Counted from the first letter of the stretch, positions 25,391 to 35,559 are shown. The stretch is 64,000 nucleotides of DNA from Streptomyces broussonetiae (GCF_009796285.1 NZ_CP047020.1:6510001-6574000), one strand, 5' to 3'. Numbers and translations are program-made. The notes: generated by a model not told the origin, from the sequence alone.

Positions 25391-26368
25391 ATGACTACGG
25401 ACGTGTGGCTTCCCATCCCGCCGAAGGAGATCGAGGGGCTTCCCGAGGGGCCCCGGTACCTGTTCTGGGACGGCGGTGAGGACGGTGAACAGGAGTTTCC
25501 CGGCGATCCCGCGGACTGTGCCGTCTACGTGGTGCCGTACATGAAGCCGCTGCCGGTCCGGGTGCGCCCGCTGGAGCACCTGACCCACGTGCGGCTGATC
25601 CAGACGCTCACGGCGGGCGTCGACGACATCACCGGGCGGCTCGACGCCATCGTGCCGGGCGTCGCGCTGTGCAACGCGCGCGGTGTGCACGAGGCGAGCA
25701 CCGCCGAACTCGCCCTCACCCTGACCCTCGCCTCCCTGCGCGGCATCCCCGGCTTCGTACGCGCCCAGCAGGAGCGGCGCTGGGAGAGCGGGTTCCACCC
25801 CGCGCTCGCCGACAAGAACGTCCTCATCGTCGGCTACGGCTCGATCGGCGCCGCCATCGAGGACCGGCTCACGCCCTTCGAAGTTGCGCGGGTGGCGCGC
25901 ATCGCGCGCGAGGGGCGCACCACGGCGCGCGGTCCTGTGCATCCGTTCGCCGATGTGCTCTCACTGCTTCCGGACGCGGATGTCGTCATCGTCTCCACTC
26001 CCCTCACTCAGGCCACACACCATCTCGTCGACGCCGGGTTCCTCGCGCGGATGAAGGACGGGGCGCTGCTCGTGAACGTCGCGCGCGGTCCCGTGGTGGA
26101 CACCGAGGCGCTGCTCGCCGAGCTGAACAGCGGCCGGATCTCCGCCGCCCTGGACGTCACCGACCCCGAGCCGCTGCCGTCGGACCATCCCCTGTGGCAG
26201 GCGCCCGGTGTGCTGATCAGCCCCCATGTGGGCGGTCCCTCCTCGGCCTTCCGGCCCCGCGCCGAGCGGCTGCTCGCCGACCAGCTGCACCGGTTCGTGA
26301 ACCGGGAGCCGCTGCGGAACGTGATCCTGACGACGGGCGCCGAGACGGCAGGAGCGGGCGGGCACTGA
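25391..26368 (+). CDS. D-isomer-specific 2-hydroxyacid dehydrogenase
   Basis: A 325-aa NAD(P)-dependent dehydrogenase. The Rossmann motif GYGSIG is central, and the catalytic triad is Arg in LVNVARGPVVD, Glu in DVTDPEPLP and His in ISPHVGGP. Substrate specificity (glyoxylate, hydroxypyruvate or another 2-ketoacid) is not evident. ATG 25391 has TAGCCT at 25378-25383, seven bases upstream, with no ribosome-binding site, so it is probably leaderless. Confidence 0.88.
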   Translation: MTTDVWLPIPPKEIEGLPEGPRYLFWDGGEDGEQEFPGDPADCAVYVVPYMKPLPVRVRPLEHLTHVRLIQTLTAGVDDITGRLDAIVPGVALCNARGVHEASTAELALTLTLASLRGIPGFVRAQQERRWESGFHPALADKNVLIVGYGSIGAAIEDRLTPFEVARVARIAREGRTTARGPVHPFADVLSLLPDADVVIVSTPLTQATHHLVDAGFLARMKDGALLVNVARGPVVDTEALLAELNSGRISAALDVTDPEPLPSDHPLWQAPGVLISPHVGGPSSAFRPRAERLLADQLHRFVNREPLRNVILTTGAETAGAGGH

Positions 26369-26597
26369 TCCTTTCCGCCTCGTTCCGACTCGAGCGGGGC
26401 CCTTTCGGCACCCTCCGCAACCCCTCGGACGCGGCCCGTACCCGCATCCCCGCTGGTCGTCACGGAGCGTAGAGAAGCTATGTCCCTGAGTGACGATCCT
26501 GGTGTATCGTCCCGACAGGGGCTGCGCCGCTGACCGTTACGGCGCCGGGGATGGACATTTCAGATTTGTGAGGGGGGCGACGGGCGATGCACGGCCT

Positions 26598-29500
26598 ATG
26601 GACGAACGATCCGACGCGGCGGAGCCGCCGACGGCGACCCTGGCGCACGGCCACGCGCAGACGCGGCCACCACACCGGCCATCACAGCCATCACCAGCGC
26701 AGGCACAGCGGCCGCAGGAGGCATGCGCACCCAGCGCACCGGGACCGTCGGGGCCGGGGAGCGGCGCGGACCGGGAGGCCCCGGTGACTGCGCCGCTCTC
26801 TGTGACGACCGTGCCGGAAGAAGCGGTGCGCGCACCGCATCCGCAGCAGGCGCCGCCGCCCTGCCGGCCGGCCGTCGGCGAGCGCTCGCGCGGGACGGAG
26901 CAACTCGTCCTCGCCCTGGTCTGTGCAGCCTACGCCGTCGGGGCCGCGTTCGACTGGGGTGCGAACGAAGTGGCGTTGATCATGGGGGACTTCGGGCTGG
27001 CCGCGGCTGCGGGCACCGCCGCCGTCTCCTGCTTCCTGTACGCCCGCAGCCCGCGCGTCCGCTTCCGGTCGGCCTGGCTGTTGTTCGCCCTGTCGTCGAT
27101 GATGGCGTCCCTCGGCAACGCGGTCTGGGGGTGGTACGAGGTCGTGCTCGCCCGGCCCGTGCCCACGCCCAGCTACGCCGACCTGTTCTTCCTGTGCTTC
27201 GCACCGCCCGCCATCGTGGGCCTGCTGGTGCTGGCCAAACGGCCGGTGACCAGGGCCGGCTGGATCTGTCTGGGGCTGGACGCCTGGCTGATCGGTGGCT
27301 CGCTGCTGACGCTGTCGTGGAGCCTCGCGCTCGCCCAGGCGGCCCGCTTCGACGGGCCGAGCGTGGAGCACACCGCGCTGTCGCTGGCGTACCCGCTGCT
27401 CGACATCGCGCTCGTCAGCATGGTGCTCGCGCTGCACTTCCGCCGGGCCCCGGGCAGTCGTACGGCGGTGAACACCGCGATCGGCGCGCTCGCGCTGACC
27501 GTGATGTGCGACGCGCTGTTCACCTCCCCGCTGCTGCACAGCAGTTACCGCTCCGGTCAGCTGCTGGACGCCGGCTGGTTCGCCGGTTCGCTGCTGCTCG
27601 CCTACGCCCCCTGGGCCGCACCCCGGTGCAAGGGTGCGCAGGAGGCGCACGCTCCGGACGGGCACACGCGCGTGGTCCACGAGCACGTGCCCGGACAGCG
27701 CGGCACGGGCCGGCACCCGGCGCCCGCCCAGAGCGGTGAGCACGGCCGCTATCCGGCCGGCCGGCCGCTCACCGGATCCCTCGCCGCGCTCACTCCGTAC
27801 CTCGCCGCCGCCGTGTGCACCCTGGGCATTCTGTACAACGTCCTCAACGGCCGCAGGCCCGACCACGTCGTGCTGATCACGGCGGGCGCGGTCGTGCTCG
27901 CGCTTGTGATCCGGCAGGGCATCATGCTGCTGGACAACATCACCCTCACCCAGGAACTGGCGCAGAAGGAGAACCACTTCCGCTCCCTGGTCCAGGGCTC
28001 CAGCGACGTCATCATGATCGCCGCGCCCAACGGCATGCTCCGGTACGTCTCCCCGGCCGCCGCCGGGGTCTACGGCCGGCCCGCCGAGGAACTGGTGGGC
28101 ACCGAGCTGGCCGCTCTCATCCATCCTGAGGACCTGGGCTGTGTGGTGCACGAGGTACGGCGCTTCCTCGTCGCCAGCCCGCTGGAGGAGCCCACCACCC
28201 GTATCGAGTGCCGCTTCCGCTCCGGCGACGGCGGCTGGCTCAACGTCGAGTCGACCGTCAACCGGCACCACGGCGGGCTGATCTTCAACAGCCGGGACGT
28301 GACCGAACGCGTCCGCCTGCAGGCGCAGTTGCAGCACAACGCCGAGCACGACCCGCTGACGGACCTGCCCAACCGCGCGCTGTTCACCCGGCGCGTCCAG
28401 CAGGCCCTGTCCGGCCGCCGTGCGACCGACCGGGGTGCCGCCCTGCGCAACACGGCGGTGCTCTTCATCGACCTGGACGGCTTCAAGGCCGTCAACGACA
28501 CGATCGGGCACCAGGCCGGGGACGAGCTGCTGGTCCAGGCCGCCCGCAGACTCCAGGACGCGGTCCGGCACGGGGACACCGCCTCCCGGCTGGGCGGCGA
28601 CGAGTTCGCGGCCCTGATCGTCGGGGACGGCACCCGCGACCGTGCCGCCCGGGAGCGCAACATCCTGGAGCTCGCCGACCGCCTCAGGATGACCCTCTCC
28701 CAGCCCTACGCCATCGACGGCAACGATGTCCGGGTCAACGCCTCCATCGGCGTCGCCTTCGCCGAACCGGGCCTGGGTGCGGGCGAGTTGCTACGCAACG
28801 CCGACCTCGCGATGTACCGCGCGAAAGCGGCCGGAAAGGGCCGCGTGGAGCTGTACAAACCGCAGATGCAGCAGGACGTCGTACGCAAGGCGGAACTGGC
28901 CACGCGGCTGCGGGCCGCACTGCACGACGGCGAGTTCGCGCTGCTGCACCAGCCGGTGGTGTGCCTGGGCAGCGGCCGGATCACGGCGGTCTCCGCACAG
29001 GCGCGCTGGCGCTCCTCGCAAGGGGTGCTGTTCACCCCGGCCGAGTTCCTGCGGGTGACCGAGGACGGCGACAAGACCGCCGAGCTGGACCGCTGGATCC
29101 TCCAGGAGGCCGTGGAGCAGGCGGCCGAACGGGCCGCGACCGGGCTCGTCATGCCGGTGGCCGTCCGGATGAGCGCCCGGCGGCTGCTGGACCGCTCGGT
29201 GCCGCTCGGCTCCGTGGAGGCGCTGCTGACCCGGCACGGGCTGCCGCCCGGCGCGCTGGTCATCGAGCTGTCCGACACCGATCCGCGCATCTCCCTGGAC
29301 GAGCTGGAGCGGCGCCTGGCCGCGCTCAGCCGGCTCGGGGTGCGGATCGCGCTGGACTGCTTCGGCAACGGCCACGCGGCCATCACGGCGCTCAGAAGGC
29401 TCCCGGTCGACGTCCTCAAGCTCGACCGCAGCCTGGTCGAGGGTGTCGTGGAGTCCGCGCGGCTGCACAAGATCACGAGCGGTCTGCTGCGGATCGCCGG

Positions 29501-29804
29501 CGATCTCGGGCTGCAGTCCGTGGCCGACGGCGTGGACCTGCCGGAGCAGGTCCTCGCGCTGCGCACGATGGGCTGCACCCATGGGCAGGGCATGGCGTTC
29601 GCGGGAGCGGTGGACGAGTACCGGCTGCGCCGGGCGCTCGGATCCGGCCACTATCCGGTGCCGCACGCAGCGGCGGCGCCGGTGTTCGCGGGCGGTGTGC
29701 GCGAGCCGCAGGGGCGGGTCGGCGTCGAGAGCGCGGCCGTACTGAGGCCCGAAGGGCTGAGCGCGGTCGTGGCCCCGGCCCCGACCGGTGGGCCGCGCAG
29801 GTGA
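26598..29804 (+). CDS. cdgF: membrane PAS-GGDEF-EAL protein, CdgF-like diguanylate cyclase with dead EAL
   Basis: A 1068-aa membrane protein. A disordered Pro-rich front (1-95) leads into about nine hydrophobic segments (100-450), a PAS/PAC sensor (~460-575), a GGDEF domain (G666-F670) with intact inhibitory site R657-H-G-D660, and an EAL-like domain (~755-1010). The EAL motif is replaced by S799-A800-Q801, DDFGTG by D920CFGNG and AEGVE by ADGVD, so it should not cleave c-di-GMP. Net output is predicted to be synthesis. Position before ilvB matches S. coelicolor SCO5511 (CdgF). ATG 26598 is uncertain; an in-frame GTG at 26568 would add ten residues. Confidence 0.85.
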   Translation: MDERSDAAEPPTATLAHGHAQTRPPHRPSQPSPAQAQRPQEACAPSAPGPSGPGSGADREAPVTAPLSVTTVPEEAVRAPHPQQAPPPCRPAVGERSRGTEQLVLALVCAAYAVGAAFDWGANEVALIMGDFGLAAAAGTAAVSCFLYARSPRVRFRSAWLLFALSSMMASLGNAVWGWYEVVLARPVPTPSYADLFFLCFAPPAIVGLLVLAKRPVTRAGWICLGLDAWLIGGSLLTLSWSLALAQAARFDGPSVEHTALSLAYPLLDIALVSMVLALHFRRAPGSRTAVNTAIGALALTVMCDALFTSPLLHSSYRSGQLLDAGWFAGSLLLAYAPWAAPRCKGAQEAHAPDGHTRVVHEHVPGQRGTGRHPAPAQSGEHGRYPAGRPLTGSLAALTPYLAAAVCTLGILYNVLNGRRPDHVVLITAGAVVLALVIRQGIMLLDNITLTQELAQKENHFRSLVQGSSDVIMIAAPNGMLRYVSPAAAGVYGRPAEELVGTELAALIHPEDLGCVVHEVRRFLVASPLEEPTTRIECRFRSGDGGWLNVESTVNRHHGGLIFNSRDVTERVRLQAQLQHNAEHDPLTDLPNRALFTRRVQQALSGRRATDRGAALRNTAVLFIDLDGFKAVNDTIGHQAGDELLVQAARRLQDAVRHGDTASRLGGDEFAALIVGDGTRDRAARERNILELADRLRMTLSQPYAIDGNDVRVNASIGVAFAEPGLGAGELLRNADLAMYRAKAAGKGRVELYKPQMQQDVVRKAELATRLRAALHDGEFALLHQPVVCLGSGRITAVSAQARWRSSQGVLFTPAEFLRVTEDGDKTAELDRWILQEAVEQAAERAATGLVMPVAVRMSARRLLDRSVPLGSVEALLTRHGLPPGALVIELSDTDPRISLDELERRLAALSRLGVRIALDCFGNGHAAITALRRLPVDVLKLDRSLVEGVVESARLHKITSGLLRIAGDLGLQSVADGVDLPEQVLALRTMGCTHGQGMAFAGAVDEYRLRRALGSGHYPVPHAAAAPVFAGGVREPQGRVGVESAAVLRPEGLSAVVAPAPTGGPRR

Positions 29805-29833
29805 GCGAGTAGTGGAGAGGGGCACGGGGGTGT

Positions 29834-29858
29834 AGACAGGGGGTGTTCCCCGCTGTCT
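29834..29858 (+). terminator. terminator hairpin after cdgF
   Basis: AGACAGGGGG (from 29834) pairs with CCCCGCTGTCT (ending 29858) across a TGTT loop with one bulged base. It lies 30 bases after the cdgF stop and before the ilvB leader, so it separates the two transcripts. Confidence 0.6.
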
Positions 29859-29947
29859 TGGGAGGCGACCGTGCCCTTCGCCCACATTCTGAGACTCGCG
29901 TCCCACCCACTTGACACGTGGTGTGCGCCGGGGGGAGGGTCAGTTCC

Positions 29948-29989
29948 ATGCGCACCCGAATTCTCGTACTTGGACAGCGCGTCGGTTGA
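29948..29989 (+). CDS. ilvB leader peptide MRTRILVLGQRVG
   Basis: Thirteen codons, ATG to TGA, eight bases after a strong GGAGGG site. The four control codons ATT-CTC-GTA-CTT encode Ile, Leu, Val and Leu, the end products of the pathway. ATT, GTA and CTT are all rare in this genome, which would make ribosome stalling sensitive to small drops in charged tRNA. The peptide itself probably has no other function. Confidence 0.85.
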   Translation: MRTRILVLGQRVG

Positions 29990-30043
29990 GCTGGGACCCA
30001 CCGGAGGACGATCCGGAATCCCCAGCGACCTCACCGGCGCGCT

Positions 30044-30077
30044 CCCCTCGCTTGCCTTTCGGCACGAGGGGTTTTTT
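30044..30077 (+). terminator. intrinsic terminator of the ilvB attenuator
   Basis: CCCCTCG (30044-30050) pairs with CGAGGGG (30065-30071), followed directly by six T (30072-30077). A true T-run is unusual for this genome and supports a regulated intrinsic terminator upstream of ilvB. Confidence 0.88.
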
Positions 30078-30151
30078 GTTGCACGAGCACCGATCGTGCA
30101 GCGCTTGAACTCCGCACAAACCTCGCAAAAACCCTCAGCATCGAGAAGAGA

Positions 30152-32005
30152 ATGCCGATGACCGAGCAGGCCACCGGGGCCCATCCGCAGCCGCGGCCCC
30201 GATCCGGAGGACAGCAGTCCGCCCCCGTCGAGCACGTCACGGGTGCGCAGTCCCTCATCCGCTCCCTCGAGGAGGTCGGCGCGGACACGGTATTCGGCAT
30301 TCCCGGCGGCGCGATCCTGCCGGCGTACGACCCGCTGATGGACTCGACCCGGGTGCGCCACGTCCTGGTCCGTCACGAGCAGGGCGCCGGCCACGCAGCC
30401 ACCGGCTACGCGCAGGCCACCGGCAGGGTCGGCGTCTGCATGGCCACCTCCGGACCCGGCGCCACCAACCTGGTCACGCCGATCGCGGACGCCCACATGG
30501 ACTCCGTCCCGCTGGTCGCGATCACCGGCCAGGTCGCCTCGAAGTCGATCGGCACGGACGCCTTCCAGGAGGCGGACATCGTCGGCATCACCATGCCGAT
30601 CACCAAGCACAACTTCCTCGTCACCAAGGCCGAGGACATCCCGCAGGTCATCGCGCAGGCCTTCCACATCGCCTCCACCGGCCGTCCGGGCCCGGTCCTG
30701 GTCGACATCGCCAAGGACGCCCTCCAGGCGAGGACCACCTTCTCCTGGCCGCCCACCATGGACCTGCCCGGCTACCGCCCGGTGACCAAGCCGCACGCCA
30801 AGCAGATCCGCGAGGCCGCCAAGCTGATCACCGCCGCCAAGCGGCCCGTCCTCTACGTCGGCGGCGGCGTCATCAAGGCGCAGGCCACCGCCGAGCTGAA
30901 GGTCCTCGCCGAACTCACCGGCGCGCCCGTCACCACCACCCTGATGGCGCTCGGCGCGTTCCCCGACAGCCACCCGCTGCACGTGGGAATGCCGGGCATG
31001 CACGGTGCGGTCACCGCCGTCACCGCGCTGCAGAAGGCCGACCTGATCGTCGCCCTCGGTGCCCGCTTCGACGACCGCGTCACCGGCAAGCTGGACAGCT
31101 TCGCCCCGTACGCCAAGATCGTCCACGCCGACATCGACCCCGCCGAGATCGGCAAGAACCGCGCCGCCGACGTGCCGATCGTCGGTGACGCCCGCGAGGT
31201 CATCGCCGACCTGGTCCAGGCCGTGCAGAAGGAGCACAGCGAGGGCCACAGGGGCGACTACACCGCATGGTGGAGCGACCTGAGCCGCTGGCGCGAGACC
31301 TACCCGCTCGGCTACGACCAGCCCGAGGACGGCTCCCTGTCCCCGCAGGCCGTCATCGAGCGGATCGGCCAACTCGCGCCCGAGGGCACGATCTTCGCGG
31401 CGGGCGTCGGCCAGCACCAGATGTGGTCCGCGCACTTCATCCAGTACGAGAAGCCCGCCACCTGGCTGAACTCCGGCGGCGCCGGAACCATGGGCTACGC
31501 GGTCCCGGCCGCCATGGGGGCCAAGGCCGGGCAGCCGGACCGGACCGTCTGGGCGGTCGACGGCGACGGCTGCTTCCAGATGACCAATCAGGAACTGACC
31601 ACCTGCGCGCTGAACAACATCCCGATCAAGGTCGCCATCATCAACAACGGCGCCCTCGGCATGGTCCGCCAGTGGCAGACCCTCTTCTACAACCAGCGCT
31701 ACTCCAACACCGTGCTGCACAGCGGTCCGGAGGACATCAACCCGGACGCGAAGGGCACGCGCGTGCCGGACTTCGTGAAGCTGTCCGAGGCGATGGGCTG
31801 CGTGGGTCTGCGCTGCGAGCGCCCGGAGGACCTGGACAAGGTCATCGCGGAGGCGAACTCCATCAACGACCGCCCGGTCGTCGTCGACTTCATCGTCCAC
31901 GAGGACGCGATGGTCTGGCCGATGGTCGCCGCCGGCACCTCCAACGACGAGATCATGGCCGCCCGGGACGTCCGCCCCGACTTCGGCGACAACGAAGACG
32001 ACTGA
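30152..32005 (+). CDS. ilvB: acetolactate synthase large subunit
   Basis: Catalytic subunit (617 aa) of acetohydroxyacid synthase, the first common step of valine, leucine and isoleucine synthesis (condensing pyruvate with pyruvate or 2-ketobutyrate). The TPP-activating Glu is in RHEQGAGHAATGYAQ, and the TPP/Mg motif runs from GDGCFQMTNQEL to IINNGALGMVRQWQ. A Pro-rich N-terminal extension of about 25 residues is usual in Streptomyces. ATG 30152 (or ATG 30158) follows AGAAGAG. Controlled by the upstream attenuator and cotranscribed with ilvN, 20 bp downstream. Confidence 0.97.
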   Translation: MPMTEQATGAHPQPRPRSGGQQSAPVEHVTGAQSLIRSLEEVGADTVFGIPGGAILPAYDPLMDSTRVRHVLVRHEQGAGHAATGYAQATGRVGVCMATSGPGATNLVTPIADAHMDSVPLVAITGQVASKSIGTDAFQEADIVGITMPITKHNFLVTKAEDIPQVIAQAFHIASTGRPGPVLVDIAKDALQARTTFSWPPTMDLPGYRPVTKPHAKQIREAAKLITAAKRPVLYVGGGVIKAQATAELKVLAELTGAPVTTTLMALGAFPDSHPLHVGMPGMHGAVTAVTALQKADLIVALGARFDDRVTGKLDSFAPYAKIVHADIDPAEIGKNRAADVPIVGDAREVIADLVQAVQKEHSEGHRGDYTAWWSDLSRWRETYPLGYDQPEDGSLSPQAVIERIGQLAPEGTIFAAGVGQHQMWSAHFIQYEKPATWLNSGGAGTMGYAVPAAMGAKAGQPDRTVWAVDGDGCFQMTNQELTTCALNNIPIKVAIINNGALGMVRQWQTLFYNQRYSNTVLHSGPEDINPDAKGTRVPDFVKLSEAMGCVGLRCERPEDLDKVIAEANSINDRPVVVDFIVHEDAMVWPMVAAGTSNDEIMAARDVRPDFGDNEDD

Positions 32006-32025
32006 GCGAGAGAGACGAACGAGAA

Positions 32026-32550
32026 ATGTCCAAGCACACGCTCTCCGTCCTGGTGGAGAACAAGCCGGGCATCCTGGCCCGGATCGCCGCCCTGTTCTCC
32101 CGCCGCGGCTTCAACATCGACTCGCTCGCGGTCGGCGTCACCGAGCACCCCGACATCTCCCGCATCACCATCGTGGTGGGTGTCGAGGAACTGCCGCTGG
32201 AGCAGGTCACCAAGCAGCTCAACAAGCTCGTCGAGGTGCTGAAGATCGTCGAGCTGGAACCCGGTTCGGCCGTTCAGCGCGAACTCGTTCTGGTGAAGGT
32301 GCGCGCCGACAACGAGACCCGCTCCCAGATCGTCGAGATCGTCCAGCTGTTCCGCGCCAAGACCGTGGACGTCTCCCCGGAGGCCGTGACCATCGAGGCC
32401 ACCGGATCCGGCGAGAAGCTGTCCGCCATGCTCAAGATGCTGGAGCCGTTCGGCATCAAGGAGCTGGTCCAGTCCGGCACGATCGCGATCGGCCGCGGCG
32501 CCCGTTCGATCACGGACCGCTCGCTGCGCGCTCTGGACCGATCCGCGTAA
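32026..32550 (+). CDS. ilvN: acetolactate synthase small (regulatory) subunit
   Basis: The 174-aa regulatory subunit that stimulates IlvB and confers feedback inhibition, mainly by valine. The N-terminal ACT domain (TLSVLVENKPGILARIAALFSRRGFNI) holds the conserved Gly and Asn of the valine site. The C-terminal domain includes ELVLVKV and FGIKELVQSGTIAIGRG. Start ATG 32026 with AACGAGA upstream. It lies directly after ilvB and before ilvC, completing ilvBNC. Confidence 0.97.
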   Translation: MSKHTLSVLVENKPGILARIAALFSRRGFNIDSLAVGVTEHPDISRITIVVGVEELPLEQVTKQLNKLVEVLKIVELEPGSAVQRELVLVKVRADNETRSQIVEIVQLFRAKTVDVSPEAVTIEATGSGEKLSAMLKMLEPFGIKELVQSGTIAIGRGARSITDRSLRALDRSA

Positions 32551-32560
32551 GGCTGGAAAC

Positions 32561-32583
32561 GGGCGGTCGGCGCCGCGCCGCCC
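32561..32583 (+). terminator. hairpin between ilvN and ilvC
   Basis: GGGCGG (32561-32566) pairs with CCGCCC (32578-32583) around an 11-base GC-rich loop. It may cause partial termination or mark an RNA-processing point, which would allow ilvC its own expression level. No T-run. Confidence 0.4.
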
Positions 32584-32670
32584 GCCCGTATCCCGAGACC
32601 CGCAGACTTCCCTTCCCCTCACCGGCATACGGTGGGACGCACAACCTGCACACCAAGGAGAGAACCCAAA

Positions 32671-33669
<999 letters not shown>

Positions 33670-33680
33670 GCCTCACGTCA

Positions 33681-33709
33681 GGGGGCCGGGGCATGATGCT
33701 CCGGCCCCC
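33681..33709 (+). terminator. terminator after ilvC
   Basis: GGGGGCCGG (33681-33689) pairs with CCGGCCCCC (33701-33709) around an 11-base loop, 12 bases after the ilvC stop. Strong GC stem without a T-run. Confidence 0.7.
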
Positions 33710-33859
33710 GTCGTCCATCTGTTGTCCACCCCGTCCAGCGCCGGACGGGTGATCCTTCCGCAGAGGCGTAAGACGGTCTCGGCGGCGCCACTACACTGCT
33801 GCACAACACGCGTCAGGCCCACAGCGTCGTGCGTCTTCCGCGGCAAAGCGACCCCGAGA

Positions 33860-33887
33860 AATTTCCGGCACGCCCCACGCGGAAATT
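33860..33887. promoter_or_regulatory. inverted repeat upstream of serA
   Basis: AATTTCCG (33860-33867) and CGGAAATT (33880-33887), a perfect 8-bp dyad with a 12-base spacer. Its AT-rich arms stand out in the surrounding GC background. A further 12-bp palindrome GGACGGCCGTCC is at 33924-33935, close to the serA start. Either could be a regulator site or part of the 5' leader; no known binding consensus is matched. Confidence 0.45.
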
Positions 33888-33959
33888 CCCCGGCGCCGCT
33901 CCCTCCACCGCCAGCGGCCGTCGGGACGGCCGTCCGCATTGGACTTGTGAGGACCTCAC

Positions 33960-35549
33960 GTGAGCTCGAAACCTGTCGTACTCATCGCTGAAGAGCTGTC
34001 GCCCGCGACCGTGGACGCACTCGGCCCGGACTTCGAGATCCGGCACACCAACGGAGCCGACCGCGCCGAACTGCTCCCGGCCATCGCCGACGTCGACGCG
34101 ATCCTGGTCCGTTCCGCCACCAAGGTCGACGCGGAGGCCATCGCCGCGGCGAAGAAGCTGAAGGTCGTCGCGCGCGCCGGCGTCGGCCTGGACAACGTCG
34201 ACGTCTCCGCCGCCACCAAGGCCGGCGTGATGGTCGTCAACGCCCCGACCTCCAACATCGTGACCGCCGCCGAGCTGGCCTGCGGTCTGCTCCTCGCCAC
34301 CGCCCGCAACATTCCGCAGGCCAACGCCGCGCTCAAGAACGGCGAGTGGAAGCGCAGCAAGTACACCGGCGTCGAGCTGGCCGAGAAGACCCTCGGTGTC
34401 GTCGGTCTCGGCCGCATCGGCGCCCTGGTCGCGCAGCGCATGTCCGCCTTCGGCATGAAGGTCGTCGCCTACGACCCCTACGTGCAGCCTGCCCGGGCCG
34501 CGCAGATGGGCGTCAAGGTCCTCTCCCTGGACGAGCTGCTCGAGGTCTCCGACTTCATCACCGTCCACCTGCCCAAGACGCCCGAGACCCTGGGCCTGAT
34601 CGGCGAGGACGCGCTGCACAAGGTCAAGCCGAACGTGCGCATCGTCAACGCCGCGCGCGGCGGGATCGTGGACGAGGAGGCGCTGTACGCGGCGCTCAAG
34701 GAGGGCCGGGTCGCCGGCGCGGGCCTCGACGTCTACGCGCAGGAACCCTGCACCGACTCCCCGCTCTTCGAGCTGGACCAGGTCGTGTGCACCCCGCACC
34801 TGGGTGCCTCCACCGACGAGGCCCAGGAGAAGGCCGGTATCGCCGTCGCCAGGTCCGTCCGCCTGGCGCTCGCCGGTGAGCTGGTCCCGGATGCGGTCAA
34901 CGTCCAGGGCGGTGTCATCGCCGAGGACGTCAAGCCCGGTCTGCCGCTCGCCGAGCGCCTCGGCCGTATCTTCACCGCGCTCGCCGGCGAGGTCGCCCAC
35001 CGTCTCGACGTCGAGGTGTACGGCGAGATCACCCAGCACGACGTGAAGGTGCTGGAACTGTCCGCGCTCAAGGGCGTCTTCGAGGACGTGGTCGCCGAGA
35101 CGGTCTCCTACGTCAACGCCCCGCTGTTCGCGCAGGAGCGCGGTGTCGAGGTCCGGCTGACCACCAGCTCCGAGTCGAACGAGCACCGCAACGTCGTCAC
35201 CGTGCGCGGCACCCTGGCGAGCGGCGAGGAGGTGTCGGTCTCCGGCACGCTGGCCGGTCCCAAGCACCTCCAGAAGATCGTCGCGGTCGGTGACTACGAC
35301 GTCGACCTCGCGCTCGCCGACCACATGGTCGTCCTGCGCTACGAGGACCGTCCCGGAGTCGTCGGCACCGTCGGCCGCATCCTCGGTGAGGCGGGCATCA
35401 ACATCGCCGGCATGCAGGTGGCCCGCGCGGGTGTGGGCGGCGAGGCGCTGGCCGTGCTGACCGTCGACGACACCGTGACCGCCGCCGTGCTGGCCGAGGT
35501 CGCCGCCGAGATCGGTGCGACCTCCGCCCGCTCGGTGAACCTGGTCTGA
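33960..35549 (+). CDS. serA: D-3-phosphoglycerate dehydrogenase
   Basis: First enzyme of serine synthesis (529 aa), oxidising 3-phosphoglycerate with NAD. Cofactor motif GLGRIGALVAQR and active-site Arg (VNAARGGIVDE), Glu (VYAQEP) and His (CTPHLGAST) are present. The length fits the type with an intervening domain (~320-450) and a C-terminal ACT domain (DHMVVLRYEDRPGVVGTVGRILGEAG), as in mycobacteria, where serine inhibits. GTG 33960 has GAGGA at 33949-33953. Two hairpins follow its stop. Confidence 0.96.
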   Translation: MSSKPVVLIAEELSPATVDALGPDFEIRHTNGADRAELLPAIADVDAILVRSATKVDAEAIAAAKKLKVVARAGVGLDNVDVSAATKAGVMVVNAPTSNIVTAAELACGLLLATARNIPQANAALKNGEWKRSKYTGVELAEKTLGVVGLGRIGALVAQRMSAFGMKVVAYDPYVQPARAAQMGVKVLSLDELLEVSDFITVHLPKTPETLGLIGEDALHKVKPNVRIVNAARGGIVDEEALYAALKEGRVAGAGLDVYAQEPCTDSPLFELDQVVCTPHLGASTDEAQEKAGIAVARSVRLALAGELVPDAVNVQGGVIAEDVKPGLPLAERLGRIFTALAGEVAHRLDVEVYGEITQHDVKVLELSALKGVFEDVVAETVSYVNAPLFAQERGVEVRLTTSSESNEHRNVVTVRGTLASGEEVSVSGTLAGPKHLQKIVAVGDYDVDLALADHMVVLRYEDRPGVVGTVGRILGEAGINIAGMQVARAGVGGEALAVLTVDDTVTAAVLAEVAAEIGATSARSVNLV

Positions 35550-35559
35550 CGGCCCTCCC

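Larger units (their letters stand above)
29911..30151 (+). promoter_or_regulatory. ilvB attenuator leader
   Basis: Leader of the ilvBN operon. It holds a ribosome-binding site (GGGGGAGGG, 29931-29939), a 13-codon leader peptide (29948-29989) with Ile-Leu-Val-Leu in tandem, and an intrinsic terminator (30044-30077), 75 bp before ilvB. This is the layout of transcription attenuation by branched-chain aminoacyl-tRNA supply, described for actinobacterial ilvB. A TTGACA at 29911-29916 resembles a -35 box but has no good -10 partner, so the promoter is not located. Confidence 0.85.

Noticed and set aside
26369..26597. BldD box or sporulation sigma-factor promoter before cdgF
   Set aside because: No match to a symmetric BldD site or to TAAAGG/GCCGATAA elements was seen; the 229-bp region shows no clear signal.
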